Shown here one piece after another: positions 17,123 through 26,106 of a stretch of 64,000 nucleotides of DNA (the first letter of the stretch is position 1; the number at the start of each line of letters is the position of its first letter). Origin of the DNA: an uncultured Pelagibacteraceae bacterium (GTDB taxonomy: Bacteria; Pseudomonadota; Alphaproteobacteria; Pelagibacterales; Pelagibacteraceae). The stretch is taken from contig CACBFJ010000001.1 in NCBI GenBank assembly GCA_902538495.1, forward strand, positions 1 to 64,000, in the 5' to 3' direction. The position numbers and the translations under genes were made by a program. The notes below the pieces were generated by a model, which worked only from the letters and a program-made list of their open reading frames with translations, searched no databases and was not told where the DNA came from.

Positions 17123-18556
17123 TTAATTTTTCTTATCACTTACATAGATAGAAACACCTCTTGTATTTATATCTACGTCAAATTTTTTGTGTAATGGTGG
17201 AAATGCTCTTTGAGAACAGTCTAATCTATCACAGGTTCTACATGATACACCAATTGGTATCTCTGTTGATTTATCACTCATACTTAAATTTTCTGTGTAA
17301 ATAAAGTCTTTTGCATATTTTGCTTCACACCCTAATCCTATGGATAAAATACTTTTAGTTCTACCAAACCTACCTATCCCCTTTTCAACCGTTCTAGCGA
17401 TACAAACATACTTTTCACCATTAGTCATTTTACTCACTGCACTCTGAATAACTCCTGGTCTAGTAAATGCAGAATACACATTCCATCTAGGACATGCTCC
17501 ACCATATCTTGGAATTTCAATACCAGATAAAGAAAATCTTTTTGATATATTTCCAGCCATGTCGACTCTTAAAAAATGGAATGGAATTCCTGGTAAATTT
17601 GGATCCTGCAAACAAGTTACCCTATGTGCAACTTGTTCAAAGGATGTTGCAAAAGTATTTTGAAGTAACTCTAAATCATACTTAAGTTTCTTACACTCAG
17701 AGTGAAAAAGTTTATACGGCATTAAAATTGCGGCACCACAATAATTTAATAATGCTACCTTAGAAAGTTTTTTAGATTCTTCAGACGGAAAAGAAAATTT
17801 AGATAGATAATTTTCTATATCTTTACTCGCACCCTCTTGCGCAATTTGAGCAGCTGCGTGAAGTTTTTTTGTTTCTAATGAGCTATAATCACTCAATAAA
17901 AGTTCCTTTTTATTTTTGTTAAAAATTTTTGAAAAAGGTTTATTTTCCTCAGGAATTACATCTTTTACAACAATGTCATACTCAGATTTTAAATATTCAC
18001 AAAGAGCAATATATCTTGTTCTATTATTTTTTTGTACTTTTCCAAAGACTTGATTTGCAAAATCTTCCAATTTTGGAAAATAATTTTTATTTTCTTGTAA
18101 AAAATCTGAAATGACCTCACCTGGAAAAGAATTTTTCCTATTATCCACAATCTTACCAGAAATTTTTTCAATTTTATTTACTAACTCATGATCCTTTTTT
18201 TTTAAAATATCACCCAAACGTACTATTGCTCTACCAATTTTAGGATTTGTGCTTACTAAATCTTTTACTTCTGGACCCAGAATATCTAAGTCTTCGAACA
18301 ACTTATCATCTAAAATTTCTGATAAAGTATTTTCTAAGTTTACATCAATTTTTGAGGATAATTGCGAAAGCTCTATATTTAACTTATCACAAATTTTTAA
18401 CAGTAAATCTCCATCTATCTTTCTTTTTCCACCTTCAATAAGATTTAAATAACTTGGTGAGATGTTTAATTCCTCTGCAAGTTTATTAGCTTGTAAACCC
18501 AACTGTCTTCTAAAAGCCTTTATTTTAGGGCCTATTTTTAGGTTTAATTGACTCAT
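17123..18556 (-). CDS. XRE-family regulator of the ScfR/RamB type
   Basis: 477-residue transcription factor with an N-terminal helix-turn-helix (residues about 10-62, including LAEELNISPSYLNLIEGGKR), a middle ImmA/IrrE-like region and a C-terminal DUF2083 domain with the cysteine cluster VSCRTCDRLDCSQRAFPP. Relatives (RamB of actinobacteria, ScfR/PrpC-type in proteobacteria) control acetate, propionate and glyoxylate genes in response to short acyl-CoAs. The usual zinc HExxH of the middle domain reads LHAAAQ here, so protease activity is not expected. It diverges from aceA. Confidence 0.87.
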   Translation of the reverse strand: MSQLNLKIGPKIKAFRRQLGLQANKLAEELNISPSYLNLIEGGKRKIDGDLLLKICDKLNIELSQLSSKIDVNLENTLSEILDDKLFEDLDILGPEVKDLVSTNPKIGRAIVRLGDILKKKDHELVNKIEKISGKIVDNRKNSFPGEVISDFLQENKNYFPKLEDFANQVFGKVQKNNRTRYIALCEYLKSEYDIVVKDVIPEENKPFSKIFNKNKKELLLSDYSSLETKKLHAAAQIAQEGASKDIENYLSKFSFPSEESKKLSKVALLNYCGAAILMPYKLFHSECKKLKYDLELLQNTFATSFEQVAHRVTCLQDPNLPGIPFHFLRVDMAGNISKRFSLSGIEIPRYGGACPRWNVYSAFTRPGVIQSAVSKMTNGEKYVCIARTVEKGIGRFGRTKSILSIGLGCEAKYAKDFIYTENLSMSDKSTEIPIGVSCRTCDRLDCSQRAFPPLHKKFDVDINTRGVSIYVSDKKN

Positions 18557-18564
18557 ATTTTCTA

Positions 18565-18583
18565 TTTGTAAATTTTGTAAATT
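18565..18583. promoter_or_regulatory. paired TGTAAATT repeat, probable operator near regulator start
   Basis: TTTGTAAATTTTGTAAATTT contains two TGTAAATT units at 18567-18574 and 18576-18583, offset by 9 bases. The array begins 9 bases upstream of the regulator's start codon, the right place for autoregulation. The same pair recurs at 18637-18656 in front of the aceA-side genes. Confidence 0.6.
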
Positions 18584-18636
18584 TATTTTTACAATAATTT
18601 TCCTTTGTTTACAAGCATTTTTTGTTTTTTTGTAGA

Positions 18637-18656
18637 TTTTGTAAATTCTGTAAATT
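18637..18656. promoter_or_regulatory. paired TGTAAATT repeat, probable operator on the aceA side
   Basis: TTTTGTAAATTCTGTAAATT holds two TGTAAATT units (18640-18647 and 18649-18656) again offset by 9 bases, ending 11 bases before the start of the 53-residue ORF. Together with the first pair it brackets the divergent promoter region; inverted copies of the core (TTTTTACAA at 18586-18594, GTTTACAA at 18607-18614) lie between them. Confidence 0.6.
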
Positions 18657-18667
18657 ATAAGGATTAC

Positions 18668-18829
18668 ATGGAAGATAAACTAAAAAATTACGAAAATGAG
18701 GCTCAAATCATCAACAATGAGGACCTTGCTAAACACAATAACCGAGGTACCTACATGAGAGACGATCATTGTGATTGGGGTTCAAGTGGAATGCAAGATC
18801 TAGTTGAGACCCTAAAAGAGTCAAACTAG
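18668..18829 (+). CDS. 53-residue hypothetical protein upstream of aceA
   Basis: Acidic-hydrophilic small protein starting MEDKLKNYENEAQIINNEDL and ending GSSGMQDLVETLKESN. It has a HNNRGTYMRDDHCDWGSS centre with one Cys and two His but no recognised fold. An ATAAGGAT ribosome site sits 5 bases before the ATG, and aceA follows 49 bases after the stop. The frame is open further upstream only with a TTG start. Cotranscription with isocitrate lyase is likely; role unknown. Confidence 0.65.
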   Translation: MEDKLKNYENEAQIINNEDLAKHNNRGTYMRDDHCDWGSSGMQDLVETLKESN

Positions 18830-18878
18830 TTGAATTTCTACCATCTCATTTTCACAGCCTAATTTAGAAAGAGAATAA

Positions 18879-20153
18879 ATGAGTGCAGAGAATATATCAT
18901 ACGACTTAAAAAGATTTGCTGGAATTAAAAGAGATTATACCCCTGAAGAAGTGGAGAGGTTAAGAGGTTCAATTAAAATTGAATATTCATTATGTAAACA
19001 ACAATCAGTTAAATTATGGAATCTTTTAAATTCAGAGCCATATGTTAATACTTTAGGATCCTTGTCAGGAAATCATGCAGTTCAACATGCAAAAGCAGGT
19101 CTTAAAGCAATCTATTTAAGTGGTTGGCAAGTAGCAGCTGATGCAAATAGTGCTGGTGAAATGTACCCAGACCAATCTTTATATCCTTATGACAGTGCGC
19201 CTAAATTAGTTGAGTCTATGAACAATGCTTTAATTCGAGCAGATCAAATTCAACATATGGAAATTAATGATGGTGATATGAAAAAAGAAAACAGAATAGA
19301 TTATATGCTTCCAATTATTGCTGATGGTGAGGCAGGTTTTGGTGGACCATTAAATGTATTTGAACTAGCGAAAAAATTTATCAAAGCTGGAGCGGCAGGT
19401 GTACATTTTGAAGATCAATTAGCGAGTGAAAAAAAATGTGGTCATATGGGTGGTAAAGTTCTTGTTCCTACAGGAACTATGATTAAAAATTTAAAAGCTG
19501 CAAGGTTAGCTGCTGATATAGCAGATGTTCCATTAATAATTTTAGCTAGAACTGATGCTAATGCTGCAAAACTTATTACTAATGATTATGATGATAATGA
19601 CAAACCTTTCTTAACTGGAGAAAGATCACCAGAGGGCTTCTATTACGTAAAAGCAGGAATTGATCAAGCGATTTCAAGAGGATTGGCTTATGCGCCTTAT
19701 TCAGATTTAATATGGTGTGAAACTGCAACTCCTAATCTTAAAGAGGCAAAAAAATTTGCAGATGCTATCCATGAGAAATTTCCAGGAAAGCTATTAGCTT
19801 ACAATTGTTCACCATCATTTAATTGGAAAAAACATTTATCAGATAGCGAGATTGCAACTTTTCAAACTGAAATAAGTAAAATGGGATATAAATTTCAGTT
19901 TATTACTCTTGCAGGATTTCATACTCAAAATATAGCTATATTTGAATTAGCAGAAAAATATAAAAATGAAGGAATGACCGCTTATTCAAAAATTCAGCAA
20001 CAAGAATTTGCTCGAGAAAAAGATGGATACACAAGCGTAAAGCATCAAAGAGAAGTTGGAACATCTTATTTTGATGCTGTATCAAATACAATTAGCAGCG
20101 GAAAAAGTTCAACTACAGCTATGGAAGGCTCAACTGAGTCTGAGCAATTTTAA
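18879..20153 (+). CDS. aceA: isocitrate lyase
   Basis: Splits isocitrate to succinate and glyoxylate, the first step of the glyoxylate bypass. 424 residues. The catalytic KKCGH motif is at residues 185-189, the metal-site [10 protein letters not shown] at 147-156 and the [10 protein letters not shown] segment between them, and the NCSPSFNW block near 312 is the standard isocitrate lyase signature. Malate synthase is not in the window. Control by the divergent ScfR/RamB-type regulator is likely. Ends at a stem-loop terminator. Confidence 0.96.
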   Translation: MSAENISYDLKRFAGIKRDYTPEEVERLRGSIKIEYSLCKQQSVKLWNLLNSEPYVNTLGSLSGNHAVQHAKAGLKAIYLSGWQVAADANSAGEMYPDQSLYPYDSAPKLVESMNNALIRADQIQHMEINDGDMKKENRIDYMLPIIADGEAGFGGPLNVFELAKKFIKAGAAGVHFEDQLASEKKCGHMGGKVLVPTGTMIKNLKAARLAADIADVPLIILARTDANAAKLITNDYDDNDKPFLTGERSPEGFYYVKAGIDQAISRGLAYAPYSDLIWCETATPNLKEAKKFADAIHEKFPGKLLAYNCSPSFNWKKHLSDSEIATFQTEISKMGYKFQFITLAGFHTQNIAIFELAEKYKNEGMTAYSKIQQQEFAREKDGYTSVKHQREVGTSYFDAVSNTISSGKSSTTAMEGSTESEQF

Positions 20154-20182
20154 TAGTTCAATTCCTCTTGTATATTAGTTCA

Positions 20183-20212
20183 TAACTGGCCCACAAATGG
20201 GTCAGTTAGCTT
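20183..20212. terminator. intrinsic terminator between aceA and ABC permease
   Basis: Stem TAACTGGCCCA (20183-20193) / TGGGTCAGTTA (20198-20208), one G-U pair, 4-base loop, followed by GCTTTT. It stands between convergent genes; the right arm reaches into the permease stop codon. Confidence 0.75.
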
Positions 20213-20973
20213 TTAATATTATATCCTTTTTTAAGTAGTATTGAGACAGCAAATACACAAATTATAAGGAATAAAATCATTAACCCAACACTGATCAAAA
20301 TATTAAAATCTGAAATACCATAAAAGGAATATCTAAGACCATTTATTAAATAAACTACCGGGTTAAAATAAGTAATCATTTGCCAAAATTCTGGCAGCAT
20401 ATCTAAGGAATATAAACTTCCACCTAAGAACACCATAGGTGTTATAACTAATGATGGAACAATAGACATCTGTTCAAAATCTTTACTCAAAATCCCAATT
20501 AAAAATCCAAATAAAGCAAAAGTAAAAGATACCAGTATTAATAAGAAAATCATTAGTAAGGGAAATTGAACCTCAACATCAACAAAAAATGAGGCTGTTA
20601 TAAAAATTACAGTACCAACTATTAATGTTTTGGTCGCACCAGCGCTTACAAAAGCTAATACAATTTCAAAAGTAGAAATCGGTGCAGCCAAAATTTCATA
20701 AATAGTTCCATTAAATTTAGGAAAGAAAATACCAAAAGAAGTGTTACTTATCGATTGTGTTAATAAGGTTAACATCAAAAGTCCAGGCACAATATAAGAT
20801 CCATAACTGATCCCATCAATTTTTTGAACGTAGCCACCTATTACTGAGCCAAACACAATAAAATATAACGAAGTCGATATTACAGGAGATAAAAGTGACT
20901 GACCTAATGTTCGTCTAAAACGATCCATCTCGTGTAGATAAATAGCTTTTAAGCCATAAAGATTAATTTTCAT
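20206..20973 (-). CDS. ABC-2 type transporter permease
   Basis: 255-residue inner membrane protein with six hydrophobic segments, the layout of ABC-2 exporters. The segment VITPMVFLGGSLYSLDMLPE near residue 180 matches the family's conserved region before the last two helices. It overlaps the ATPase gene by 11 bases, so the two form one exporter of unknown substrate (the family includes drug and polysaccharide exporters; NodJ/YadH-like is closest in layout). Confidence 0.88.
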   Translation of the reverse strand: MKINLYGLKAIYLHEMDRFRRTLGQSLLSPVISTSLYFIVFGSVIGGYVQKIDGISYGSYIVPGLLMLTLLTQSISNTSFGIFFPKFNGTIYEILAAPISTFEIVLAFVSAGATKTLIVGTVIFITASFFVDVEVQFPLLMIFLLILVSFTFALFGFLIGILSKDFEQMSIVPSLVITPMVFLGGSLYSLDMLPEFWQMITYFNPVVYLINGLRYSFYGISDFNILISVGLMILFLIICVFAVSILLKKGYNIKS

Positions 20974-21898
20974 TGTTCTCCCTTACTAACGTAACAAATA
21001 TTTTTTCCAGGTTACTCTGCTCAGTCTTTAAATCTTTTAGTCTTAAACCAGAATCTTTAATATCTTGTAAAAGATTAGTAATACCTGTTTGCTTCTCTCT
21101 AAGGTTATAAGTGTAATCTAAAGATATATTATTATTCCCGATTGACAAATTGTATTTTTTTAACGACGTCGGTATTTCATTTATTTCTTGTTGTAACTCA
21201 ACAGTCAATGTTTTGTGACCCATTTTTTTTAATAACTCATTTTTTTCTTCTACAATAATTATTTCTCCTTGATTAATTACGCCGACTCGATCTGCAATAG
21301 CTTCAGCCTCTTCAATATAGTGCGTTGTAAGAATTATGGTAACACCTGTCTCTCTTAAAGACTTTACTACTTTCCACATTTCCTGTCTTAACTCAACATC
21401 TACTCCTGCTGTTGGCTCATCTAAAAATAAGATCCGAGGTTCATGTGATAAAGCTTTTGCGATTAAAACTCTTCTTTTCATTCCTCCTGACAACTGTCTA
21501 AGGATTAAATCTCTTTTATCCCATAATGATAATTGTCTTAAAACTTTTTCTATGTGTTTTGGATCCGGTTTTTTTCCATATAAACCCCTTGAATATGAAA
21601 CATTATTAAAGACAGTTTCAAATTGCTCTAGTGTAAGTTCTTGTGGGACTAGTCCTATTCTTGATCTAGTTTCTCTATAGTCTTTAATTATATCAAAATT
21701 TTCTACGGTAATTTTTCCAGAAGACGGTTTTACTATACCACAAATTATACTTATTAAAGAAGTTTTACCAGCTCCATTCGGGCCCAACATTGCAAAAATC
21801 TCTCCTTTATTGATTTGTAAATTAATATTATTTAAAGCTTTGAATCCATTGTCATAAACTTTAGAAAGATTGTTAATTTCAATTTGTTTTTCCACCAT
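20963..21898 (-). CDS. ABC transporter ATP-binding protein (exporter, CcmA/YadG-like)
   Basis: 311-residue ATPase. Walker A GPNGAGKTS at about residues 39-47, signature LSGGMKRRV near 139, Walker B ILFLDEPTAGVD near 157, and a switch histidine in TTHYIEEAE near 192. A C-terminal extension of about 90 residues is typical of ABC-2 drug-type ATPases. Paired with the downstream permease. Confidence 0.92.
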   Translation of the reverse strand: MVEKQIEINNLSKVYDNGFKALNNINLQINKGEIFAMLGPNGAGKTSLISIICGIVKPSSGKITVENFDIIKDYRETRSRIGLVPQELTLEQFETVFNNVSYSRGLYGKKPDPKHIEKVLRQLSLWDKRDLILRQLSGGMKRRVLIAKALSHEPRILFLDEPTAGVDVELRQEMWKVVKSLRETGVTIILTTHYIEEAEAIADRVGVINQGEIIIVEEKNELLKKMGHKTLTVELQQEINEIPTSLKKYNLSIGNNNISLDYTYNLREKQTGITNLLQDIKDSGLRLKDLKTEQSNLEKIFVTLVRENNEN

Positions 21899-21942
21899 TA
21901 GAAGTTTTATATAACGATTAATTTGACTTATACAATCTTGTA

Positions 21943-23385
21943 TTATTTTAATTTTGTAATCTTCAAAACAACTAAAGGTAAAAATGTAGCAATTATAAAT
22001 GATAGGAACAATAATGATTGATTAATAAAAGGTGTAAACAAATCCTTTGATAAAATAAGACCAACTAATAAACTTTTAGAAAAATCTGGTGATGGAAACA
22101 GCAGCACACCACCTAGCAGTCCTATTATTATTGAAAAATATGCAATTTTTTCATCAATCCTAGTATCAAAAAAACTATAAAAAGTTGTTAAAACAAAAGC
22201 ACAACAAAATAAGTCAGCTAAAAGAAAAAGATATAAAATATCAAATCCATTAGATGCTATTAAAAAAGCGATTAATGAGAGTATGATAATGATATATTTT
22301 GAGAGTTTTAAATAATCTGTTTTTCCTTTTAGTTTATATACTGCTCTTCCATCGACAACTATTAAACTTGAGATAGCATTAACCAAAGTGTCAATCGTTG
22401 AAATGGTTAAGGCAAGTCCTAAAATTACTACTAAGAAAGATAATAAAATTGTATTTTGTTTGAGCAATAAAGAGAAAAAACCAAGATCTGGTCTACCCTC
22501 TGGATCAATTGAAAAGGCGACCATTCCTACAAAACCCATATAAAAAATAATTGGGACAATTATTAAAAAAGAAATTAGTAGACTTTTTTTCAATGTTAAA
22601 AAATCTTTTGCAGCATAAACTCTTTGCCAATTTCCCTGATGGAATAAATTTGTAGCTGCAACCGCAATAAAGAAAGTAAATCCTGCAGTATAACCAGGTA
22701 AATACGAAGCGCTTATTAAATGCGGGTTTTTTTGTCTGAGAAAATCAAACGTGAATTGTTCACCAACAAAACTTTGAATAATAAAAAAAGAAATTATCAA
22801 AAGAATTATGATGAGAACCATTTGTATATTATCAGTAAATAAAGAAGCTCTTAAACCCCCATAAAGTGTATAGGTTAAAGTAGCTAATAAAACTATTAAC
22901 GCTGTTAACCATAATGGAGTTCCTGAAATATAATTAATGAGCACAGAAACTGCAGTAATCTCAGCACATAAAAAAATAAACATATAAAAAATCGTCATCA
23001 ATAAAATTAGTTTAAAAAGACTTTTTCCAAATTTTTTTCTTAAAAATTCAATTAAAGATGACCCTTTTGGAAAGTCTTGCCTAATTTTTTTTCCAAGAAA
23101 AATTAAAAAAATCATTGGAAAGGCTGTACCAAGTGAATAACCAATTATAGCACCTATACCCCCCCAAGTTGAGGCCGCTACAGGACCAAATAATATCCAA
23201 GCCCCAAGAGCAGACGCAGTTAAACTTGTAGTGAGAGAAAATAATCCAATATCTCTATTTGCTGTTAAATAATTCTTTAAACCTTGAAATTTTTTTGAGT
23301 ACAAAATTCCAAAAAGGGTGAAAATTAAACAAGTTATAATGACAAGTGATATTGAGGAATATTGACTTATAAAAAAATTGTTCAT
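21943..23385 (-). CDS. thiV: sodium:solute symporter, probable HMP (thiamin pyrimidine) importer
   Basis: SSS-family symporter, 480 residues with about 13 hydrophobic helices. The sodium-site region near helix 1-2 reads TASALGAWILFGPVA and the ATNLFHQGNWQRVYAAKD loop is typical. A TPP riboswitch directly in front ties it to thiamin. In Pelagibacter the equivalent riboswitch-controlled SSS gene, thiV, has been proposed to import the pyrimidine precursor HMP, which these cells cannot make without thiC. The assignment rests on riboswitch plus family; transport itself cannot be seen. Confidence 0.85.
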   Translation of the reverse strand: MNNFFISQYSSISLVIITCLIFTLFGILYSKKFQGLKNYLTANRDIGLFSLTTSLTASALGAWILFGPVAASTWGGIGAIIGYSLGTAFPMIFLIFLGKKIRQDFPKGSSLIEFLRKKFGKSLFKLILLMTIFYMFIFLCAEITAVSVLINYISGTPLWLTALIVLLATLTYTLYGGLRASLFTDNIQMVLIIILLIISFFIIQSFVGEQFTFDFLRQKNPHLISASYLPGYTAGFTFFIAVAATNLFHQGNWQRVYAAKDFLTLKKSLLISFLIIVPIIFYMGFVGMVAFSIDPEGRPDLGFFSLLLKQNTILLSFLVVILGLALTISTIDTLVNAISSLIVVDGRAVYKLKGKTDYLKLSKYIIIILSLIAFLIASNGFDILYLFLLADLFCCAFVLTTFYSFFDTRIDEKIAYFSIIIGLLGGVLLFPSPDFSKSLLVGLILSKDLFTPFINQSLLFLSFIIATFLPLVVLKITKLK

Positions 23386-23452
23386 TTTTCCCTTTCTGAA
23401 TTACCGGACAGGTTCTTAGGGTTTATTCTCAGTCTTCTAGGACACCCCTATA
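23386..23452 (-). promoter_or_regulatory. TPP (THI-box) riboswitch
   Basis: On the minus strand the conserved THI-box landmarks occur in order: GGGGTGTCC, CTGAGA, ACCCT, GAACCTG, then CCGGTAAT and AAGGGA. Stem P2 is formed by AGGGGT with ACCCT; P3 is cut down to about GTC/GAC around a 6-base loop. The terminal AAAGGG also serves as ribosome-binding site 4 bases before the thiV ATG, so ligand binding should block translation. Confidence 0.9.
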
Positions 23453-23500
23453 TATAACTTAATTCTATACTCATTATATTTCAATTAAAATCTAAAAAAA

Positions 23501-24796
23501 CTAATCTTTTTGACTTTCACTTAAAATGAACTTAACTAATTCACTGTATCCTATAGGTGAAAAATGCGCCCTATCTTGACCTAAAGCATACATTTTTTTG
23601 TATTCACCATTTTTATTTTTTAAATGTTTATAAAAGTCTAAAAAAATTAAATTATCAGATGTCCCACTTAATTTCTCAAACCTCTTACTACATTCTAAAG
23701 ATCTATGGGTAAAACAATTAGTTTCAGGCAAATAAACTACATAAATTTTTTTTTCAGGATAAATAAAAGTTAATTTCTCAAATATATTTTCAAATAATTT
23801 TCGTTGAAAAACAAAAGTGTCCTCGGGATTATTCCGGTGAATTAACTTATTTATTCTTGAAATCACAGCTTTTAATTCAAAAAAACTTTCTTTAAATGAA
23901 AAACCTTTTTTAAAACTTTCAAGATTATCTTCAATATATTTCTTTTGAAATTTATAAGCTTCATCAATATTTTGGAAATATTCATTATTATCAAAATTTT
24001 TATTTAAGTAATTTTTTAAGAAACTTGACTGAATTTCTAAATTTAAATCGTAAAAATCGTTATCAAATATTAACCAAATGATTGTATGAAAATCAATTAA
24101 AGGTTTTATTTCATGTGCCAAGGCAAGACTTAATAAAGGACCATTACCAGATATACCAATGTTATAAGTTTTTAAACTATAGTTTTGATTTAATAGATTA
24201 GCAGGTTCGTCTAATTGATTTACACATGATCCTTCGGCAAAAGAGTCTCCCATCAATAAAATGTCAAATGTATCAATAAATCTCTCATTATTTAGACCAA
24301 GTTTATCAGTTTTAATTTTTTTCCACTCTCCAAATTCATTGCATGATACAAAAAGTGTATTAGCCATTGGTGTAAGAGGAATTTTTTTTATATTTTTTTT
24401 TAAAAATTCTCTTGGTACTACTTGAGGATAAATTTCTAAATTTTTGGATCTTTCATCTTTAACAACTTCAATAATAGATCTTTTATCGAGAGTTTTGTTC
24501 TCTTTTTCTAAAACTTTTTCAAATTTTTTTTGTGGAGTATTTTGTATATTAAAAAATAACAGTAAACCATTAACTGAATACAAAATCAAAATAAAGTATC
24601 CAAAAAAAACAAGACTAATTTTTGTAAACTTCCTTATTAAAAATCCTAAAAAAAAATTTATTAATAAAATGAAAAGTATCAAAATTTTCGCAAAATCATT
24701 CTGTGAGTAATATTTATTGAACTTCTTAAACAAAATTATTGTAATTATAAGAAATAAAAAAAAAGTAATTATCTGTGAAAATTTGTTTTTAAACAC
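23501..24796 (-). CDS. membrane-anchored SGNH-hydrolase-like protein
   Basis: 431 residues: three hydrophobic helices in the first 90 (about 10-23, 33-51, 58-82), a charged linker, then a soluble domain with SGNH marks. These are the GDSFAEG serine block near residue 198, NIGISGNGP near 220 (the G and N blocks) and a closing DRAHFSPIGYSEL with the Asp-x-x-His pair near 411. Such proteins often modify surface glycans by acyl removal or transfer (AlgX/DltD-like). No sugar operon is adjacent, so the substrate is unknown. Confidence 0.68.
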   Translation of the reverse strand: MFKNKFSQIITFFLFLIITIILFKKFNKYYSQNDFAKILILFILLINFFLGFLIRKFTKISLVFFGYFILILYSVNGLLLFFNIQNTPQKKFEKVLEKENKTLDKRSIIEVVKDERSKNLEIYPQVVPREFLKKNIKKIPLTPMANTLFVSCNEFGEWKKIKTDKLGLNNERFIDTFDILLMGDSFAEGSCVNQLDEPANLLNQNYSLKTYNIGISGNGPLLSLALAHEIKPLIDFHTIIWLIFDNDFYDLNLEIQSSFLKNYLNKNFDNNEYFQNIDEAYKFQKKYIEDNLESFKKGFSFKESFFELKAVISRINKLIHRNNPEDTFVFQRKLFENIFEKLTFIYPEKKIYVVYLPETNCFTHRSLECSKRFEKLSGTSDNLIFLDFYKHLKNKNGEYKKMYALGQDRAHFSPIGYSELVKFILSESQKD

Positions 24797-24800
24797 TTTC

Positions 24801-25382
24801 TTAAGTAATTTTCTCTATTTGCTCTTCTGCTTCTTTAATAGATTTTTCATAATCTAATGCCATTTGATCTGCATTAATTGTCTCTATTTCCTCAATTCCA
24901 AAAAAATTTAAAATAAATTTTAGCCAAGGTGTTAAAAAATCTTCCTTACTATTTAATTTAGTTCCACCTGATGTAATAACGAGATACGCTTTTTTGTTTT
25001 TTAACAATCCCTCCCTTCTTCCGTTTGGTTTAAATTTAAAAGTTTCACCAACCCTTGCAGCTAAATCTGACCATGCTTTTAATGTAGCTGGTGGCCCATA
25101 ATTATAAATTGGAGCTGAAATTATAATAATATCGCTTTCTTTTAGCTCTTTAACCAATTGATCTGATAACTCGAACATTTTTTTATGATGATCAGTTTGA
25201 TCTTTTTTTTCAATATTCATCCCTGACTCTGTTAGCCCTGAAACGAAAACCATTTCCTCATTTAAATCTCTGTAAATTATCTCATCCTCTGGATTTTTAA
25301 TTTTATCTAATAACTTTTTAGCTAAAGCTCTTGAAGTTGATCCCTCTTTTCTTGCGCTTGAATCTATTTGATAAATTTTCAT
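24801..25382 (-). CDS. azoR: FMN-dependent NADH azoreductase/flavodoxin-fold quinone reductase
   Basis: Flavodoxin-like fold of 193 residues. It begins MKIYQIDSSARKEGSTSRAL, where SSARKEGSTS is the FMN phosphate loop; APIYNYGPPATLKAWSDL near residue 95 and VITSGGT near 140 bind the flavin ring. The family (AzoR/quinone reductases) detoxifies quinones using NADH. A TTG at 25397 would add 5 residues, but the ATG 7 bases past the ccdA stop is preferred. Confidence 0.85.
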   Translation of the reverse strand: MKIYQIDSSARKEGSTSRALAKKLLDKIKNPEDEIIYRDLNEEMVFVSGLTESGMNIEKKDQTDHHKKMFELSDQLVKELKESDIIIISAPIYNYGPPATLKAWSDLAARVGETFKFKPNGRREGLLKNKKAYLVITSGGTKLNSKEDFLTPWLKFILNFFGIEEIETINADQMALDYEKSIKEAEEQIEKIT

Positions 25383-25389
25383 TTTTTTA

Positions 25390-26094
25390 TTATCCAAAAT
25401 TTTGAAGAAAAGGAAATATATTTAATAAATAAAAGCCAAGTGCTTGTAGGTGATTGGTTATCATTAAAATACCAGTAATTAACAATATAGATCCCCCAAC
25501 TTTAGATACCATATAAATATTTTTTCTAAAGTTTTTTGAAAATACTAAAAATCTTTGTATTAAATATCCTGCCAATATAAATGGCACTGCTAATCCAATT
25601 GAATAAAAAGTTAAAAGTAAAATACCTTGTTGTAAACTTTCTTCTGTTGAAGCTAAAACTAGTATTGATCCAAGTATTGGACCAATACAAGGAGTCCATC
25701 CAAATGCAAAAGCCATACCAATCAAAGCTGGACTAAAAAAATTTCTTTTTATATCTGTTTGCACTCTTTTTTCATAATTTAAGAATTTTATATTTATAAT
25801 TCCAATTATATGAAGAGATAGAATGATAATTACCACTCCTGCCACTATTCTTAACTCATAAGAATTTTGTAAAAGAACTTGTCCAAGTAATGTAGAGGCT
25901 GCACCAAAAAAAATAAAAACTATTGAAAAACCAACTGTAAATAAAATAATTGGTAATAAATTTACATTTTTTTTTTCAATTAATTCATTAATTGAACTTC
26001 CGGATATGTAAGAAATATACCCTGGAATAAGTGGTAAAACGCATGGGGATAAAAAACTTATCAATCCAGCTCCTAACGCAATGAATAGTTCCAT
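25390..26094 (-). CDS. ccdA: cytochrome c biogenesis protein CcdA
   Basis: 234-residue membrane protein with six helices that carries electrons from cytoplasmic thioredoxin to the periplasm. The two membrane cysteines are in the typical motifs: LSPCVLPLIPGY near residue 15 and GWTPCIGPILGS near 136. It lacks the extra domains of DsbD. Twelve bases downstream of the FAH-family gene on the same strand. Confidence 0.92.
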   Translation of the reverse strand: MELFIALGAGLISFLSPCVLPLIPGYISYISGSSINELIEKKNVNLLPIILFTVGFSIVFIFFGAASTLLGQVLLQNSYELRIVAGVVIIILSLHIIGIINIKFLNYEKRVQTDIKRNFFSPALIGMAFAFGWTPCIGPILGSILVLASTEESLQQGILLLTFYSIGLAVPFILAGYLIQRFLVFSKNFRKNIYMVSKVGGSILLITGILMITNHLQALGFYLLNIFPFLQNFG

Positions 26095-26106
26095 TATTTA
26101 ATTGTA

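Noticed and set aside
18605-18667. Upstream extension of the 53-residue ORF
   Set aside because: Needs a TTG start, crosses the operator repeats and lacks a ribosome site; the ATG at 18668 has ATAAGGAT in front.
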